From positions 2,785,464 through 2,849,463 of the forward strand of contig NC_092636.1 of NCBI RefSeq assembly GCF_039555335.1: DNA of 64,000 nucleotides, given 5' to 3'. Numbering within the stretch: the first letter of the stretch is position 1; every line of letters begins with the position of its first letter. A model generated the notes under the pieces. It worked only from the letters and a program-made list of their open reading frames with translations. It had not been told where the DNA came from and did not search any database. This document shows positions 34,101 to 44,333 of the stretch, piece after piece. This DNA comes from Amphiura filiformis (taxonomy: Eukaryota > Echinodermata > Ophiuroidea > Amphilepidida > Amphiuridae). The position numbers and the translations under genes are program-made.

Positions 34101-35956
34101 AATCTTTTAATTTTTTTAAAAACTCTTTATTATTAATTAATAATTAATCTGTTAAACTTGTTTTTGTGATTTTCTGACTTTGCTTAAGGGATCCGGAATG
34201 AGCGTTTCGACAGTATCTTTTGTGAGACATGTGAGCACATCAGACATATCGAACTGCATTCTGAATATGAAGAATGTCTTTCTGATATCAAATAATTTTC
34301 ATTTTTGAAATTCATGATAATTTATAATACCAATTTTATGACAAATTATTAACATTTGATATTTTTCACATTTTTGATATATAACAGTCCTCGAAATAAA
34401 TTATATAAATCTAATGATATATTCTTAAAGTGTATGTAGCTGTGAGGAAAAGCCGACGATCAAATGAAAATTTTGACTTTTCATATTGAAGATATGGATT
34501 TTTTTCCCAAAAAGACCTAATTTTTTCTGGTGTTTTGGGAAAAAATCCATATCTTCAATACGAAAAGGTCAAAATTTTCAATTGATCGTCGGCTTTTCAT
34601 CCCACCTACATACACTTTAAGTATAAATCATCAGATTTATAAAGTTTACCAGTACTGTTAAATATCAAAAATATCAATTTTTAATCATTTGCCATAAAAT
34701 GTGTATTACATTGCTAATTTCAAAAAATCAAAATTATTTGATATCAGAAGGACATTCTTCGCATTCAGAATGCAATTCGATATGTCTGATGTGCTCCAAT
34801 GTCCCACAATAAATACTGTCCAAACGATCATACCCCACCCCGTAATAATCAGACACATATTCAAATGTAACAGATTTAGAACAAATTTGGACTTGTTTTA
34901 AATTTGTAAATTGTCTTCTTGTTTAACTTCACAACTTGGGATAAATCACAATAAAATGGGAGATATTATTATTATCAATGATTTAGTACCAATAAGCTGT
35001 ATCTGCAATAGCTACCCTATAGAATTTTGTGATGCGATGAAGCTATGAGTCTGTCGATCAAAATCAAAATTCAGTTTTCAATTTCATTACAAGTGCCGTT
35101 CTCATATACCTTTATTTTGCTGAAAACTTCATCATAATTAAACGTACATTTCCAGTGATAATGCCTTTTAAATGTTGCTTAGAAAAACAAAATACAAAAG
35201 AAAGTATTATTGAGTATTTGATCTTTTAAAACCAAAATATTGACACTGACCTGACAGTTTTGTATGTATTGCTATTGGACAACATACTTCTTCAGAGTAC
35301 TTGCTATCCCATCATTCTCTTTGCTGGTAACACAGCAATCTCTGCATAATTTATTGGCTATATCTCATAAGTAATATTCCAGACATCTAACTCATTTGCT
35401 TGATCACATCACATCGTAATTTCTGTACTCCATAATTGACATTTGACAATTTCTGCATTCTAATTGTACACATCTAGAAATATGACAACCGTCATCTATT
35501 GCAGATAGGCCCTTATCTTGCGCAAAGAGCTGTAATTTTGTTTTGACTCCATGGTTTTATTTAAAATCTTAAATTTTTATCACAAATACAGTGCCTGAAG
35601 CCTTTGTTTTTGCAGGGTATGTTAGTTTATTAAGTACATTACAATCACATAAAAGTCAGAATTTTGAAAAACATTAAGAGTATCCTCCTCAGCAAGTTAC
35701 AATTTTTCTTTAATTAAATACATTACAGTCGTGTGTAAAAATCATAAAAATTGTAAAACCAATTGATGGGATCCTCCTCAGCAAATGTTAAAATATTGAA
35801 GACAAAATCTGAATTTAGAATTTATGTTATTTTTAAAGGTTTGATTTTATAATCTATGCTTTGTATATCTTTTTCCTGATCAAATCTTTACTTGCTGTTC
35901 TACATTTTTTCACAGCTCTCCTTGCTCGGTTGAGTATCATGAGTATGAATGATTAG
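25111..35956 (+). CDS. Tandem TAZ zinc-finger protein, 325 aa
   Basis: Seven coding exons: 25111-25218, 25894-26055, 26423-26669, 27664-27780, 28450-28632, 33737-33856 and 35916-35956. All have GT-AG borders and matching phases, and the summed length is exactly 326 codons including TAG. The first coding exon opens with an acceptor at 25104, so a 5' UTR exon lies upstream. Order: two near-identical CxxC-x10-CxxC mini-motifs (ICPQCEKRP...DCLVC), then two TAZ domains closely resembling CBP/p300 TAZ1 ([22 protein letters not shown]). In CBP, TAZ domains bind activation domains of transcription factors. No acetyltransferase, bromodomain or KIX region follows, so this is a free-standing adaptor-like protein, probably nuclear (inferred). 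No disabling change seen. Confidence 0.9.
25482..25834. mobile_element. TIR element with polypurine core in TAZ intron 1
   Basis: Ends CAGGGCCATTCC and the complement of CAGGGCCGTTCC, typical of hAT-type elements. An imperfect GCTAACAC lies on both sides. The next inner parts, CACCTAGGGCAGC and GCCTAGGGCGGC, are also shared between the ends. About 190 bases inside (25550-25742) are almost pure A/G on the plus strand, which may be a simple-repeat expansion. Confidence 0.6.
26423..27780 (+). CDS. TAZ module 1 (exons 3-4 of the TAZ gene)
   Basis: A Gln/Pro-rich lead ([18 protein letters not shown]) precedes the domain. It reads [35 protein letters not shown], then across the intron [17 protein letters not shown] and NCPVCTP. 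The second and third zinc sites (HCCC: His of NHM with Cys of FC, LC, YC; His of SHW with Cys of TC, NC, VC) are complete. At the first site the Cys pair is spaced differently from CBP (C-x10-C, not C-x4-C) and the loop is recast, so this site may be lost or altered. The exon shares its upstream intron end with 25861-25893, showing it arose next to a duplicated exon. Confidence 0.88.
26670..27663. other. TAZ intron 3 with a repeated small hairpin
   Basis: ACATTWAAGCTATCTTCAGTAGATAG occurs twice, near 27061 and 27280. The inner GCTATC...GATAGC is an inverted repeat. Otherwise AT-rich, nothing coding. Confidence 0.4.
28250..28412. mobile_element. Partial hAT-like MITE (CAGTGG family), copy 2
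   Basis: Shares the interior of 39769-39960: GGGGGCAAATTCCCCCAGTC, CAAAAATTACGAAAATTTCC and TTGCCCCCCTAAAATTCACT. The terminal CAGTGG ends are eroded and no target duplication is visible. Lies in the intron before TAZ module 2, ending about 40 bases before the exon. Confidence 0.6.
28450..33856 (+). CDS. TAZ module 2 (exons 5-6 of the TAZ gene)
   Basis: Exon 5 reads [38 protein letters not shown] and CHAGKSCK; exon 6, 5.1 kb away, continues [17 protein letters not shown] and NCHICTPL. All twelve zinc ligands of a TAZ fold can be placed, including a first site close to CBP (C-x6-C). The exon split falls at the same point (between the two Cys of the second zinc site, phase 1) as in module 1, so the two modules come from duplication of an exon pair. 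The very long intron is filled with repeats. Confidence 0.88.
29617..29986. repeat. 185-bp tandem duplication in a TAZ intron
   Basis: 29617-29801 and 29802-29986 are about 97 percent identical (CTAATTTTGAAGCAAAGTTT opens each; TGCTCTTTTTCAGAAAAGTG closes each). High identity implies a recent event. No reading frame runs through it. Confidence 0.85.
30841..31935. repeat. Three spaced copies of a 165-bp repeat in a TAZ intron
   Basis: Copies at 30841-31010, 31063-31230 and 31780-31935 each begin TTACTGGGGAAA and contain AGTATAAATGGCCATTGCCATG. The first two are about 93 percent alike, the third more diverged. The gap between copies two and three holds unrelated sequence. No coding sense seen. 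Confidence 0.75.
31936..33595. other. TAZ intron with dispersed repeats, no gene
   Basis: The segment 33230-33400 is an inverted, diverged copy of 29253-29440 (shared GGTGGAAGATGGGGGTCAGC). Nothing coding recognised. Confidence 0.4.
33596..33655 (+). CDS. Possible 60-base cassette exon of the TAZ gene
   Basis: TATTACAG at 33588-33595 and a GTAAGT donor at 33656 bound 60 bases. They are open in phase 1 on both sides and would add [19 protein letters not shown]-like residues in the middle of TAZ module 2. Symmetric phase and good splice sites favour a cassette. Interrupting a zinc site with 20 residues argues against it being constitutive. Confidence 0.35.
33893..33951. repeat. Perfect hairpin in a TAZ intron
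   Basis: Arms of 22 bases (TTTTTCACCAGGTTCGCC and complement) flank ATTTGCGAC. The core TTTGCGACGGCGAACC recurs after the tRNA-like unit at 22074 and in part near 40190, so it may be the stub of a SINE or MITE family. Confidence 0.6.
34184..34845. repeat. Long foldback element, about 660 bp
   Basis: Two arms of about 320 bases face each other around 34511-34534. Arm landmarks: TCAGACATATCGAACTGCAT outermost, TTGATATCAAATAATTT in the middle and GATATGGATTTTTTCCCAAA innermost, each with its complement on the right. Ends are TTAAGGGATCCGGAATGA and, complemented, TTACGGGGTGGGGTATGA. Arms differ at roughly one base in ten. No protein. Transcribed within the TAZ intron, it would form a long double-stranded RNA stem. 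Confidence 0.8.
35590..35800. repeat. Dispersed repeat, inverted copy near 51945-52065
   Basis: Contains GTGCCTGAAGCCTTTGTTTTTGC, TTAAGTACATTACAATC and GATCCTCCTCAGCAAATGTT. The complement of these blocks occurs in reverse order at 51945-52065 (AACATTTGCTGAGGAGAACA onward). Lies about 115 bases before the last TAZ exon. Confidence 0.5.
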
Positions 35957-36812
35957 CAAAGACTGGAGTTGTTTAGAAGATACAGAGATTGATGACCAGA
36001 ACACTGTGGAGTATATAAAAAAAACAATGGGGGCATTTCAGTACAGTAGCATAGCCAGCAGGGGGAAATGAAAGAAAAAGCGCCCTCTGACAAAAAAAAA
36101 AGAGAAAATCAGGAAGGCAAAGGAAAAAAAAACTACTAAAATTCAGCCTGATCATGGGCCAAAATAGTGTAAAATACAATTTTTTGTGGGCTACGTGCAC
36201 ACTTTGCAATTTTCATCCTGATAATGGGCAAAAATAGTGTAAAATACCAAAATTGTGCACGCTACATGTACACATCTTCCCAGTAAAGCCTCTCTTAAAG
36301 CTCAGACATACAGTCTCTATGTACTGTATAATGCAACTGTAATTTTTTCATCTGTGCTCCCCAAAAATTTTATTTTGCCCCCCCCAAAGCTGACTACACC
36401 CCTGCTTCAGTAGAAAAGAGGAGGCAATTGAAAGATGCAGTAAAATATCAGTAAAGGCTACATTATAAGGATGATGGAAGATAGATATAGACAGGTTGAA
36501 GAATTTGGTTTAAAAACACTATTATAAGGCCCATGTTGCTGGGGAGTTTGCAAAAGTTTGCATAAAAATGCCTAGAATAAAAATGCCATTTCAGTGGAAG
36601 TGTAGAAAAAATTGTGTAAAATTGCTAAAAAGTGAAAGTATATGCTGCGTCCATCTGGGAGTAGTAATTTTAGATTTAGATCTGTGGTTGTTTTTAAGTT
36701 AGTCTAGTATGTATTCAATTTTCTAATTATTTATTATAATAGTAATTTTGTCAGTGCATGTTTATGTTGTACATGTATTATGTGCAATTTAAACATCAGC
36801 ATACCTCAAGTT

Positions 36813-37368
36813 AGCCTCGGTTCGAGGCTTCTGGGCTCTGGGATGGTGTTTTATTTTTCTATAGAAAAAATAGAAGAAAAAAAACACCATCCCAGAGCCC
36901 AGAAGCCTCAAACCGAGGCCAACCTCAAGTTTGGTAGTGACATCAATGCTGTCAGTGGCGTAGCTATGGGTTAATTGTGGCGCCCAAGGATACATGACGC
37001 CCCATCCATCCCATTCTTGAAACAATTATGTGTGAAGCTCATGAAAATTTTCACAAATACGGTACCACTAAGTAATTTTGGTTATAGTGAAGTTTAGTCA
37101 ATTTCGGTCTTAAATTGATTTTTCAAATGAGTATTTGTGTTAAAATGCAAAAATGCTCAAAATTTTTACTTCCATCGTCGAGGGGGTGCAGAATCCATGC
37201 TAAAAAATGGTCAATTCAGTGCCCCCCTAAGGTGGTGCCCAAGACATGTGCCCCGCTCTGAAAACATTGCCACAAACCTGCATGAATAACTTTTATGTCC
37301 ATGATTCAATACTGTGACCAGCGAAATACATACCTACGTCACCCGCTATGTCACTACCAAACCTGAGG
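36813..37368. mobile_element. Nested elements: foldback inserted in the end of a TIR element
   Basis: An outer element has ends CCTCAAGTTTGGTAGTGAC (from 36923) and GTCACTACCAAACCTGAGG (to 37368). Inside its left end a 109-base foldback, 36813-36921 (arms AGCCTCGGTTCGAGGCTTCT and complement), has inserted. CCTCAAGTT occurs on both sides (36804-36812 and 36923-36931), consistent with a 9-10-base target duplication. A lone copy of the outer end lies at 45085-45103. Confidence 0.6.
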
Positions 37369-38127
37369 TGAACCAAAGTATACACACGCATCTATGTGAT
37401 CTAAGTTATTGAATTTAAATGGGCATTTCGTGATCCACAGCCTCATCCCCCCACTTTTCTCAAAAAAAGTTGAGATTTTTATACCACTGGAAACCTCTCG
37501 CTACTTATGTTTATGTACCAAAAATTTCTTGCAGATTAATTGGTTTAACCAAAATATTGTCAAATTTTAATTTCGTTCTGGTATACCAGAATGAAATTAC
37601 AACAGTGGCCTATGGCGCAGTGTAATGCACATAATCATGCATAACTCGCAAATGCAAAATCGGAATCAACTGAAATTTTGGGAATAAGCTTTTTTTATGG
37701 ATATCTACTGAAAAATGTCATAAAAAATGGATGCTAGGATCACAAAATCCTCCTTTAAGTTATTTGTGGCTCAAATCATGCCAAATTACAGTTCTTGTAT
37801 CATGGTGCATCCCTGTTGCAGATGGACTTATATCAACATGATTATAGTACATAGTTTTGGTGTTAATAATACAATATAAAAGCAACCAAATATACTGTTC
37901 TGAATGTGTTGTATTAGGTTCATCTGGACTGTTCTGAATGATTGTATTTGTATTATAACGAGATGTATAATATCATTATTTTATAATTCCATATGATCAA
38001 AAAATAACCACCAGATGTTTTGCATCATATCATACAAGTTTCATCATTTATTATTCAAACAAAATACAATTCTATACAACATTTGAATGAGGACATGCTC
38101 AAGAGGCCAAACGTTCCGAAGCGAGCA
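37369..38127. other. Intergenic, no gene seen
   Basis: A palindromic TTTCGTTCTGGTATACCAGAATGAAA lies at 37572-37598. Otherwise nothing recognised. Confidence 0.35.
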
Positions 38128-38465
38128 TCCCAAAGCAAACACAAAATGCTTTACAAAAAATGTTTTAATGTCAGGTTACATGTATAAGGGCTGTAAATCG
38201 TGTTTACATTCAAAAACATGATTTTTTAAATATTTGCTGCAAAACATTCAAACACAACATTATTTAAGAGTTGAAAAAATATTTTACAATGACATTTTGA
38301 CAACATTTTTAAAATGTTGTAGTGTTTTTTTCATACAAAACAAATATTTTTATGACCTTTATATAACAATTTTTAAATGTGACACAACATTTAATGTTAT
38401 TGATACGTTTTATCCAAAACTGAAACACATTTATTATGTTTAAAAACATGTTTTTATTTGCTGGG
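38128..38465. mobile_element. MITE of the CCCAGCAAA family, copy 2
   Basis: Starts CCCAAAGCAAACACAAAATG and ends TTTTTATTTGCTGGG. The interior has ACAACATTTTTAAAATGTTG and repeated ACATTTAA words. It resembles 23572-23935 and 39274-39625. Confidence 0.6.
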
Positions 38466-38623
38466 CCTACATCGCCATGGAGATATAGGCCATTTTTATT
38501 GTTTTAGAATTAGAGTGCACAGGCCCAAACACTATGCACAATTTGATATTTACATGTTCACAATGCATGCTGTGCAATTTTATCCCAAAAATAGTTGAAG
38601 CTAATGCTACACTAAAATTGTGA

Positions 38624-39036
38624 TCGGGGGGGGGGGGCACTTACATTACGTGATGGACACCATGCTCAGGTATGGACTCTCGAAACGCACCCTAAAAGAG
38701 TATTACTCGGCGCGTGCAAAACATACCCTAAACTAGTATTTTGCCATTTTTTTAGTTTGATGTTTCTTAATGTTTTACCCTACAATTGTGTGCTGATAGA
38801 AGCCAAACATAGCCTATTTCACCCTTTTTTATTTTGCCATTAAACTTTGGTACCCTAACATGCCTAAGCAAGTATTTTGCTTGGCAAGTATACCCTTTTT
38901 CTTGATTTGTGGCATGTTTGACACCCTAAACAAGTACAGCGCTGTACTTGCCCAATGCTGAAAAACAACTTGTTTTACTTGTTTTTGTTCCCAAGCATGG
39001 TGTCTACTTTGAAATACAAGTACCCCCCCCCCCCAA
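38624..39036. mobile_element. Probable TIR element with G-run/C-run ends
   Basis: A run of twelve G (from 38626) with CACTTACATTACGTGATGGACACCATGC faces GCATGGTGTCTACTTTGAAATACAAGT and a run of eleven C. The interior repeats CCTAAA(C/A)(A/T)AGTA words. Non-coding; superfamily unknown. Confidence 0.5.
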
Positions 39037-39273
39037 CGCCAGTGTGATCACTGTATACTGCCCTCAATACTGGCAAGTTAAAGCTGTTAGGGTTTCCAAA
39101 AGTAGCCTACAATTGAATCACATGAAATGTTTAATATGAAGGTGTAACTAAATATATTCAATTAAAAAATCCAAAAACAAAACAATTTCCTTTGTCTGTG
39201 AGTTATAATTTCTAAATAAAAAATTGGAACCAACCATTGTGTTGTCTCAACAGTATTTACACAAAATAATCAT

Positions 39274-39625
39274 CCCAGAAAACACTAATTGTTTAACAGA
39301 AAACATTTAAATTTTGGGTTTAAGGGTATAAAACGTTTTAATAACATTCGGAAAACATTTTTGAAAACTTAATGCAAAACATTATAATATATAAAGTTAT
39401 AAGTGTTCATAAAATATTTTGCAAAGATATTTGCCAAAAAACTAAAAATTAATTTTGACAACATTTTAAAAATGATGTTGTAGTGTTTTTTCATATAAAA
39501 CGTTTTTAAAATGTTTCCATAACCTTTATATAACCCGCATTTAATGTTATCAAAAGTTTTGACCAAAACCAGAATGTGTTTATAACATATTTATAACATT
39601 TTCAAAACATTTTTGTTTTTGCTGA
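39274..39625. mobile_element. MITE of the CCCAGCAAA family, copy 3
   Basis: Starts CCCAGAAAACACTAATTG and ends TTTTTGTTTTTGCTGAG. Interior made of ACATTT/AAATGT and AAACGTTTT words, as in copies 1 and 2. Confidence 0.55.
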
Positions 39626-39720
39626 GTTGTTCACCGTATTCATTATGTTCAAAAATGATTTAAGTTCTTGTTGTATCATCCATTGGTAAAATAATAGTCA
39701 CATTATTAGACTAAATAGTC

Positions 39721-40080
39721 ATTTTCACATTCATTCTTTTCATAAACCTAAATCATTCCACTTTCCTTCAGTGGCTGCGCCACGGGGGGATGGGGCAAAT
39801 GCCCCCCCCCCCAGTCAGAACTCTTGCCCCCCTGTTGCCCCCCCCAGAAAAAACCCAAAATTACGAAAATTTCCACTTATTACGGTAATTTTGCGCAAAC
39901 TTTGTTGATTTTGCCCCCCTGAAATTCACTTTTCCCCTAATGCCCCCCCCGCCGCCACTGCTTTCCTTCAACACAGACAACTTCTTCCCAAACCCCAACT
40001 TGATCAGATTTGCCCCCAGAAGAGAGAATGAAATACACATGTATATTCCCACCTAAGCTGATGCACTATCAAAACAAGAA
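39721..40080 (-). pseudogene. Decayed duplicate of the 3' end of the adjacent B-box gene
   Basis: 39721-39768 and 39969-40075 match parts of the neighbouring gene: its stop region at 40233-40330 (shared CATTTTCACATTCATTCTTT and CCTTCAACAC.GACAACTTCTTCCC) and the segment near 40757-40800 (AGAAGAGAGAATGAA and AAGCTGATGCACT). The pieces are joined with internal deletion, and a hAT-like MITE has inserted at 39769-39960. It cannot code for a propeller. It shows a past tandem duplication of this locus. Confidence 0.7.
39769..39960. mobile_element. hAT-like MITE (CAGTGG family), copy 3, with perfect target duplication
   Basis: Starts CAGTGGCTGCGCCACG and ends CCGCCGCCACTG. The 8-base duplication CTTTCCTT at 39761-39768 and 39961-39968 is perfect. 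The interior carries long C and G runs and ATTACGAAAATTTCCA. The exact duplication suggests a recent insertion. Confidence 0.85.
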
Positions 40081-40243
40081 CCAAAATTACCACATCATCC
40101 TGTTTTCACAATATGTCACTGACTTGCTATGATTTCAGTTCTTGTCATATCTGCTGGTAAAATAACAGTCACAATTAAACTTGTACGATGGCGAACCCGC
40201 TAAAAACATTACTAACAATTAGACTAATTAGTCATTTTCACAT

Positions 40244-41819
40244 TCATTCTTTTTCATAAACCTGAATCATTCCACTGGTTTCCTTCAACACAAACAACTT
40301 CTTCCCATCTAATGAAACCCCAACTTGATCAGAGATGTCAAAATCAACATCCACCTGTGCCAAATAAATACCACACAGAGTATAAGAGAAGATCTTCATC
40401 ACTGGAGATGCATTCACAATGTACAACTCATTGCCACAGCACCAAACGTCTCTTGGTGCCCAATGTGTAACATCTGGAGGAGATGGAATGATGCGGACAT
40501 TATCTCCTGAATACTTCACTAATTGAACAGTGTTATCATAGAATATGATGATGATATCTTCATTGTTGCCAACAGCTGCAAGATGTCTTGGACTTGATGA
40601 AGTAATGAAGCTGTTTATGAGTGAGCCATCTGGGTTGTGAACGGAGACGCAAGGTGGCCTGGGGACTAAAGTTGGCTGTTTTTGATCCAGCTAAGATCCT
40701 ACCTTTCGAATCGGAAGTCATAACAGGTTTGTGAAATGGCAGAGGGATCCCATTTGCTCCTAGAAGAGAGAATGAAGAATGTCCCTTCCCATCAAGCTGA
40801 TGCACTGCCAATCTGCTATTATTGTAAGAAATGAATCCTCCATCTGATAAGATGATGACACCATCTTTTGGAGGAACTTCGGAAGTATGTATCAATTCTC
40901 CAAGTTCTGAGAGAATGACTAGCTTACAGTCCATAACTATACTGATATTTCCATTACTGTGAGATTCAATTCTAACAACAGGCGTGGAATTCAAATAACA
41001 CTTTGCATCAATCGTTTGAATCCGTTTCCATGACGATTTGCTATAGAATGGCACACTTGGAAGCATCACTTCCATTTTGCTCAATGAAGCATCTGCTGGA
41101 ATAATCCTCAAGTTGCCGATTTCTTGAAGCTTATTTGATAACATCGTAAACTTCGACACAATTTCAAACTTGGAAGATTCCATAGCAGATGCTCCTGAAT
41201 GAATAACATCTCTTACAGCATCATAATCTGACTGCAGATTGGTCTTAACTTCACCTATTGCTTGTAACCCTGTTTCCTCAATCTTCATCACATTGTTCTC
41301 AAAGGATGCAAAACTTTCATCCAACTTACTTATACATTCATTTCTGGTATTATTCAATGTAACTCTTGATGTTTCCACCGCATCTGCAAACTTAGTTTCA
41401 AGTTCCTCAGTCTTCTTTAAAGCAAACTGACATCTTATGACAGTAAACTTACATTGGTAAATAAGAGTGTTCAGTTGTCTCAACTGCTCCGTAGATGCAT
41501 CTTTCAAAGTCATATAAAGATGATCAAAGCAAAAGCTCTTCAAAATACAATCCCCACATACGACTTCATCACATGTCTTGCAGTAAAACCGTTTGACTTC
41601 TCTATGCTTGCTACAACACTGTTCTGGTTGGAGGCCACCTTTCAATACATCATGGTCTTCCACTTTTAAGATATTGTGATGTTTCATAACCTTAAAGGAT
41701 TCATGAGATGCATGACAGGGTTGGCAGAGAGCTTCCTGGCAGTCTAGGCAATATGCTATTGGTTTGGTGCCTGGGATGTTGCAAATCCTGCACTCGGTTA
41801 TTGGTAGACCATCTTTTAT
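40244..41819 (-). CDS. Double B-box, coiled-coil, beta-propeller-like protein (TRIM-like, no RING)
   Basis: A single large coding exon entered through an acceptor (TTTCTAG, complement of 41820-41826), so an upstream start exon is missing. Translation: an atypical first B-box (ECRICNIPG...YCLDCQEALCQPCHASH), a standard second B-box (CSKHREVKRFYCKTC, VVCGDC, DHLYMTL), about 130 residues of coiled coil, then a C-terminal repeat region of NHL/propeller style (VHNPDGSLINSF; SLDGKKLFVLKE) ending at TGA 40244-40246. It is a clear paralogue of the gene at 51038-55711, facing away from it. One extra base in the G4 run at 40661-40664 shifts the frame between NFSP and CVSVHNPDG. A homopolymer error or a late mutation would both explain this. 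Probable role, by family: protein-binding scaffold. Confidence 0.85.
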
Positions 41820-41883
41820 CTAGAAACAAAGTATATGCGTAGAAATTCAAATTTTCTGTATCTAGGTTTTAATGTAATGATAG

Positions 41884-42038
<155 letters not shown>

Positions 42039-42144
42039 TTATTACACCCCAATACACAGTCTGTATTTGCTAGCAGTTTGTAATCAGCTTGCCAGGCTTG
42101 CCGGGCACTCCCACTTTGGAGTTGACACGTATGTAGGACTGTAA

Positions 42145-42540
42145 AGAGTAAAGACCCCCTTTTCAGCGTCGCTGTCACCCAAAGACCCCATATTTTTTTA
42201 CGAACACATGCTCTGTCACCCGAAGACCCCCTATTTTTCCATTTGATCTGTCACCCAAAGTTCAATTTGAACAGCAACTTTCATTTATCACTGATTTTGT
42301 TACTTATTTTCAAATTTGGAGCCATTTAGAACTAGAATTTCGATGTTTGAGGTTTCTGTGGCACTATTTCGGCTGTCACTCAAAGGTTCCATTTAAAAAA
42401 AGGTCATGTTCTCACCCAATGACTCCATATTTTTTACATTTTGCTCTCACTGAATGCCAAAAATCAAGCTCTCACCGGGCACAATGACCCCATATTTTTT
42501 ACATTTTGCTCTCACCAAATGCCCCTTACTGCGCCGAAAG
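42145..42540. repeat. Degenerate TCACCCAAAGACCCCATATTTTT array
   Basis: Seven or more diverged units of (TCACC)(C/G)AA(A/T)GACCCC(A/C)TATTTTT over 400 bases, in the putative first intron of the B-box gene. A related array (AAAGACCCCATTTTTC) lies at 63450-63720. Confidence 0.55.
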
Positions 42541-43959
42541 TGCCAGCCCTACATGTATATCCATTTCATATTGAAGTGCCCCCCCCCCGCCCTCGGGCCA
42601 CAAACAGCCTTTGCAGTGTGCATATTTTCCAAGAACTTGAAAATGGGGGTCTGAGGGGGCCCTGGGAGGGGGCCTGCAGTCAAGAGACATATAAAAGGCA
42701 AAAGTTTGCCCATTCGCCTTTTTGAAGAATTTTTCAAAGGGCCCTGAATTTTCATCTACCCCCTGACCATAAACATCCGAGCATCGACACTTTCTCATCA
42801 TTGCACCACATAAGCTCATGAGGTAAACCACCATCGCACATGCTAGTCCTGCATTTATACAAACATTTGTAGGCGCATACAAGGACCGCCTTTTGAGGAG
42901 AGCGAGAGCAATTGCTCTAACTGCTCTCCTTATATCTGATATAGGAGCCTTAGTTGGCCATTCTCTCCTTACATTATATCTAAATGCTCTAAACAGCTCT
43001 CCTCGAAGGCCCCAGAATGTATATTCCTGCAATTTCCAAAAGACAGTCCCTGCACATACACATTATGCTGATGGACCTACTCCTCACTGGACCAGGTAGG
43101 CCTAAAAAACAGAACTACAGATGAAAACGCTACAAACCCATGCATGCAATCATCATACCTTAGACATTTTTCTTCAGTAAAAGCTGTAACAGAAATAACA
43201 TGTTTATGCTGCCGGTCCTTCACACTGCTCATATATAAATATCCATTTGAAACTTAGCTTTACCAGGAACTTTACACTTTAAAAAGGGGGAAACTTGATT
43301 CCAAGGTTCAATCATGAATCATTAAATCCATGAATCACCATTTTGCTTACACAATATCCACTGTCTGTTGAATAATCAATGCAATGCTAAATACAAACTT
43401 CTTGGGATGTCAAAATGCAAGATATATATGTTTTACAAATCACTATCACAGCAAGTTGAAGCACCCTAAAATGGCTTACTCATCAAAACAGTAAAAAAAA
43501 AGTTGCCACTCTCACATTTAAAAAAAGGTAACATACATTTTGTTACAGCTAGTTTATCTAATGACTTATTCCTCGCACCTCATTACTTCTGAATCGAACA
43601 TGGGGATATGAAGAAAAGGCAGAATAAAGGAAATTATATTTATCTTCATTTAAATATTTATGATACTTTCATGAAAACAAAATTTAAGGGATGATAGTGT
43701 GTAATATAAAAAATATAAAATGTCACTATTTTCAAAGAAAATGGTGTTTTTAGACAAAATTGATTTCTTTTCTGGATTGAGGTTGATTTGTCTCGGTCCC
43801 AGCCGGCGTGTGTCCATCCGTCACTAAAATGGTTTGTTTTGACGAAGGAGGACAATTCGGCTAGGACCGAGACTAGATGTTTTTTTTTACTAATTGTATT
43901 GAGCTTGTGTGGTGATACATTGACAAAACATTCTTTCATTTATAAAATTCCCTTTAAAA
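42541..43959. other. Intergenic or intronic, no recognised gene
   Basis: Short inverted repeats occur at 42895-42920 (GAGAGCAATTGCTCT) and 43789-43873 (GTCTCGGTCCCAGCCG facing CGGCTAGGACCGAGAC). The minus-strand frame covering 42526-43032 shows no family features. Confidence 0.35.
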
Positions 43960-44333
43960 CAGGGGTGTGATTGGTGCTTTCTGAAAAAAACCCCAAAGCA
44001 ATGAAATTGCGGCGGGCGAGCGAGCGAAGCGTAGCTATATCGCCTGTTGCGGCGGGGGGTCCAGGGGCCGCTTAAGGGCCCCTGGTGGGAATCCAGGGCA
44101 ACGCCAGAGGGTTTTACACACTTGAGCACCACTGGAGATGCAATTTCATGGGGTAAAATGCAAAAATGAGAAACTGTTAAAATACTTCACTTTATAGTAT
44201 CAAAACATTTATTATCTGTGAATAGATACTTCCATTTTTTTTGTTTTTTTTTTGTTGAAAATCCGGATTTTTTTTTTTTTTTTAATCCCAGAAATCCGGA
44301 AATCCGGAAAAATCCGGAAAAATCACACCCCTG
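43960..44333. mobile_element. hAT-like MITE, 374 bp, perfect 8-base target duplication
   Basis: Ends CAGGGGTGTGATT and AATCACACCCCTG are exact inverted repeats. CTTTAAAA lies on both sides (43952-43959 and 44334-44341). The interior has a GC-rich part (GGGCGAGCGAGCGAAGCG) and a tail of AATCCGGAAA repeats. Non-coding. One of the clearest insertions in the window. Confidence 0.88.

Noticed and set aside
42526-43032. 168-residue minus-strand frame
   Set aside because: Composition driven by C/G runs and short inverted repeats; no recognisable domain or splice structure.
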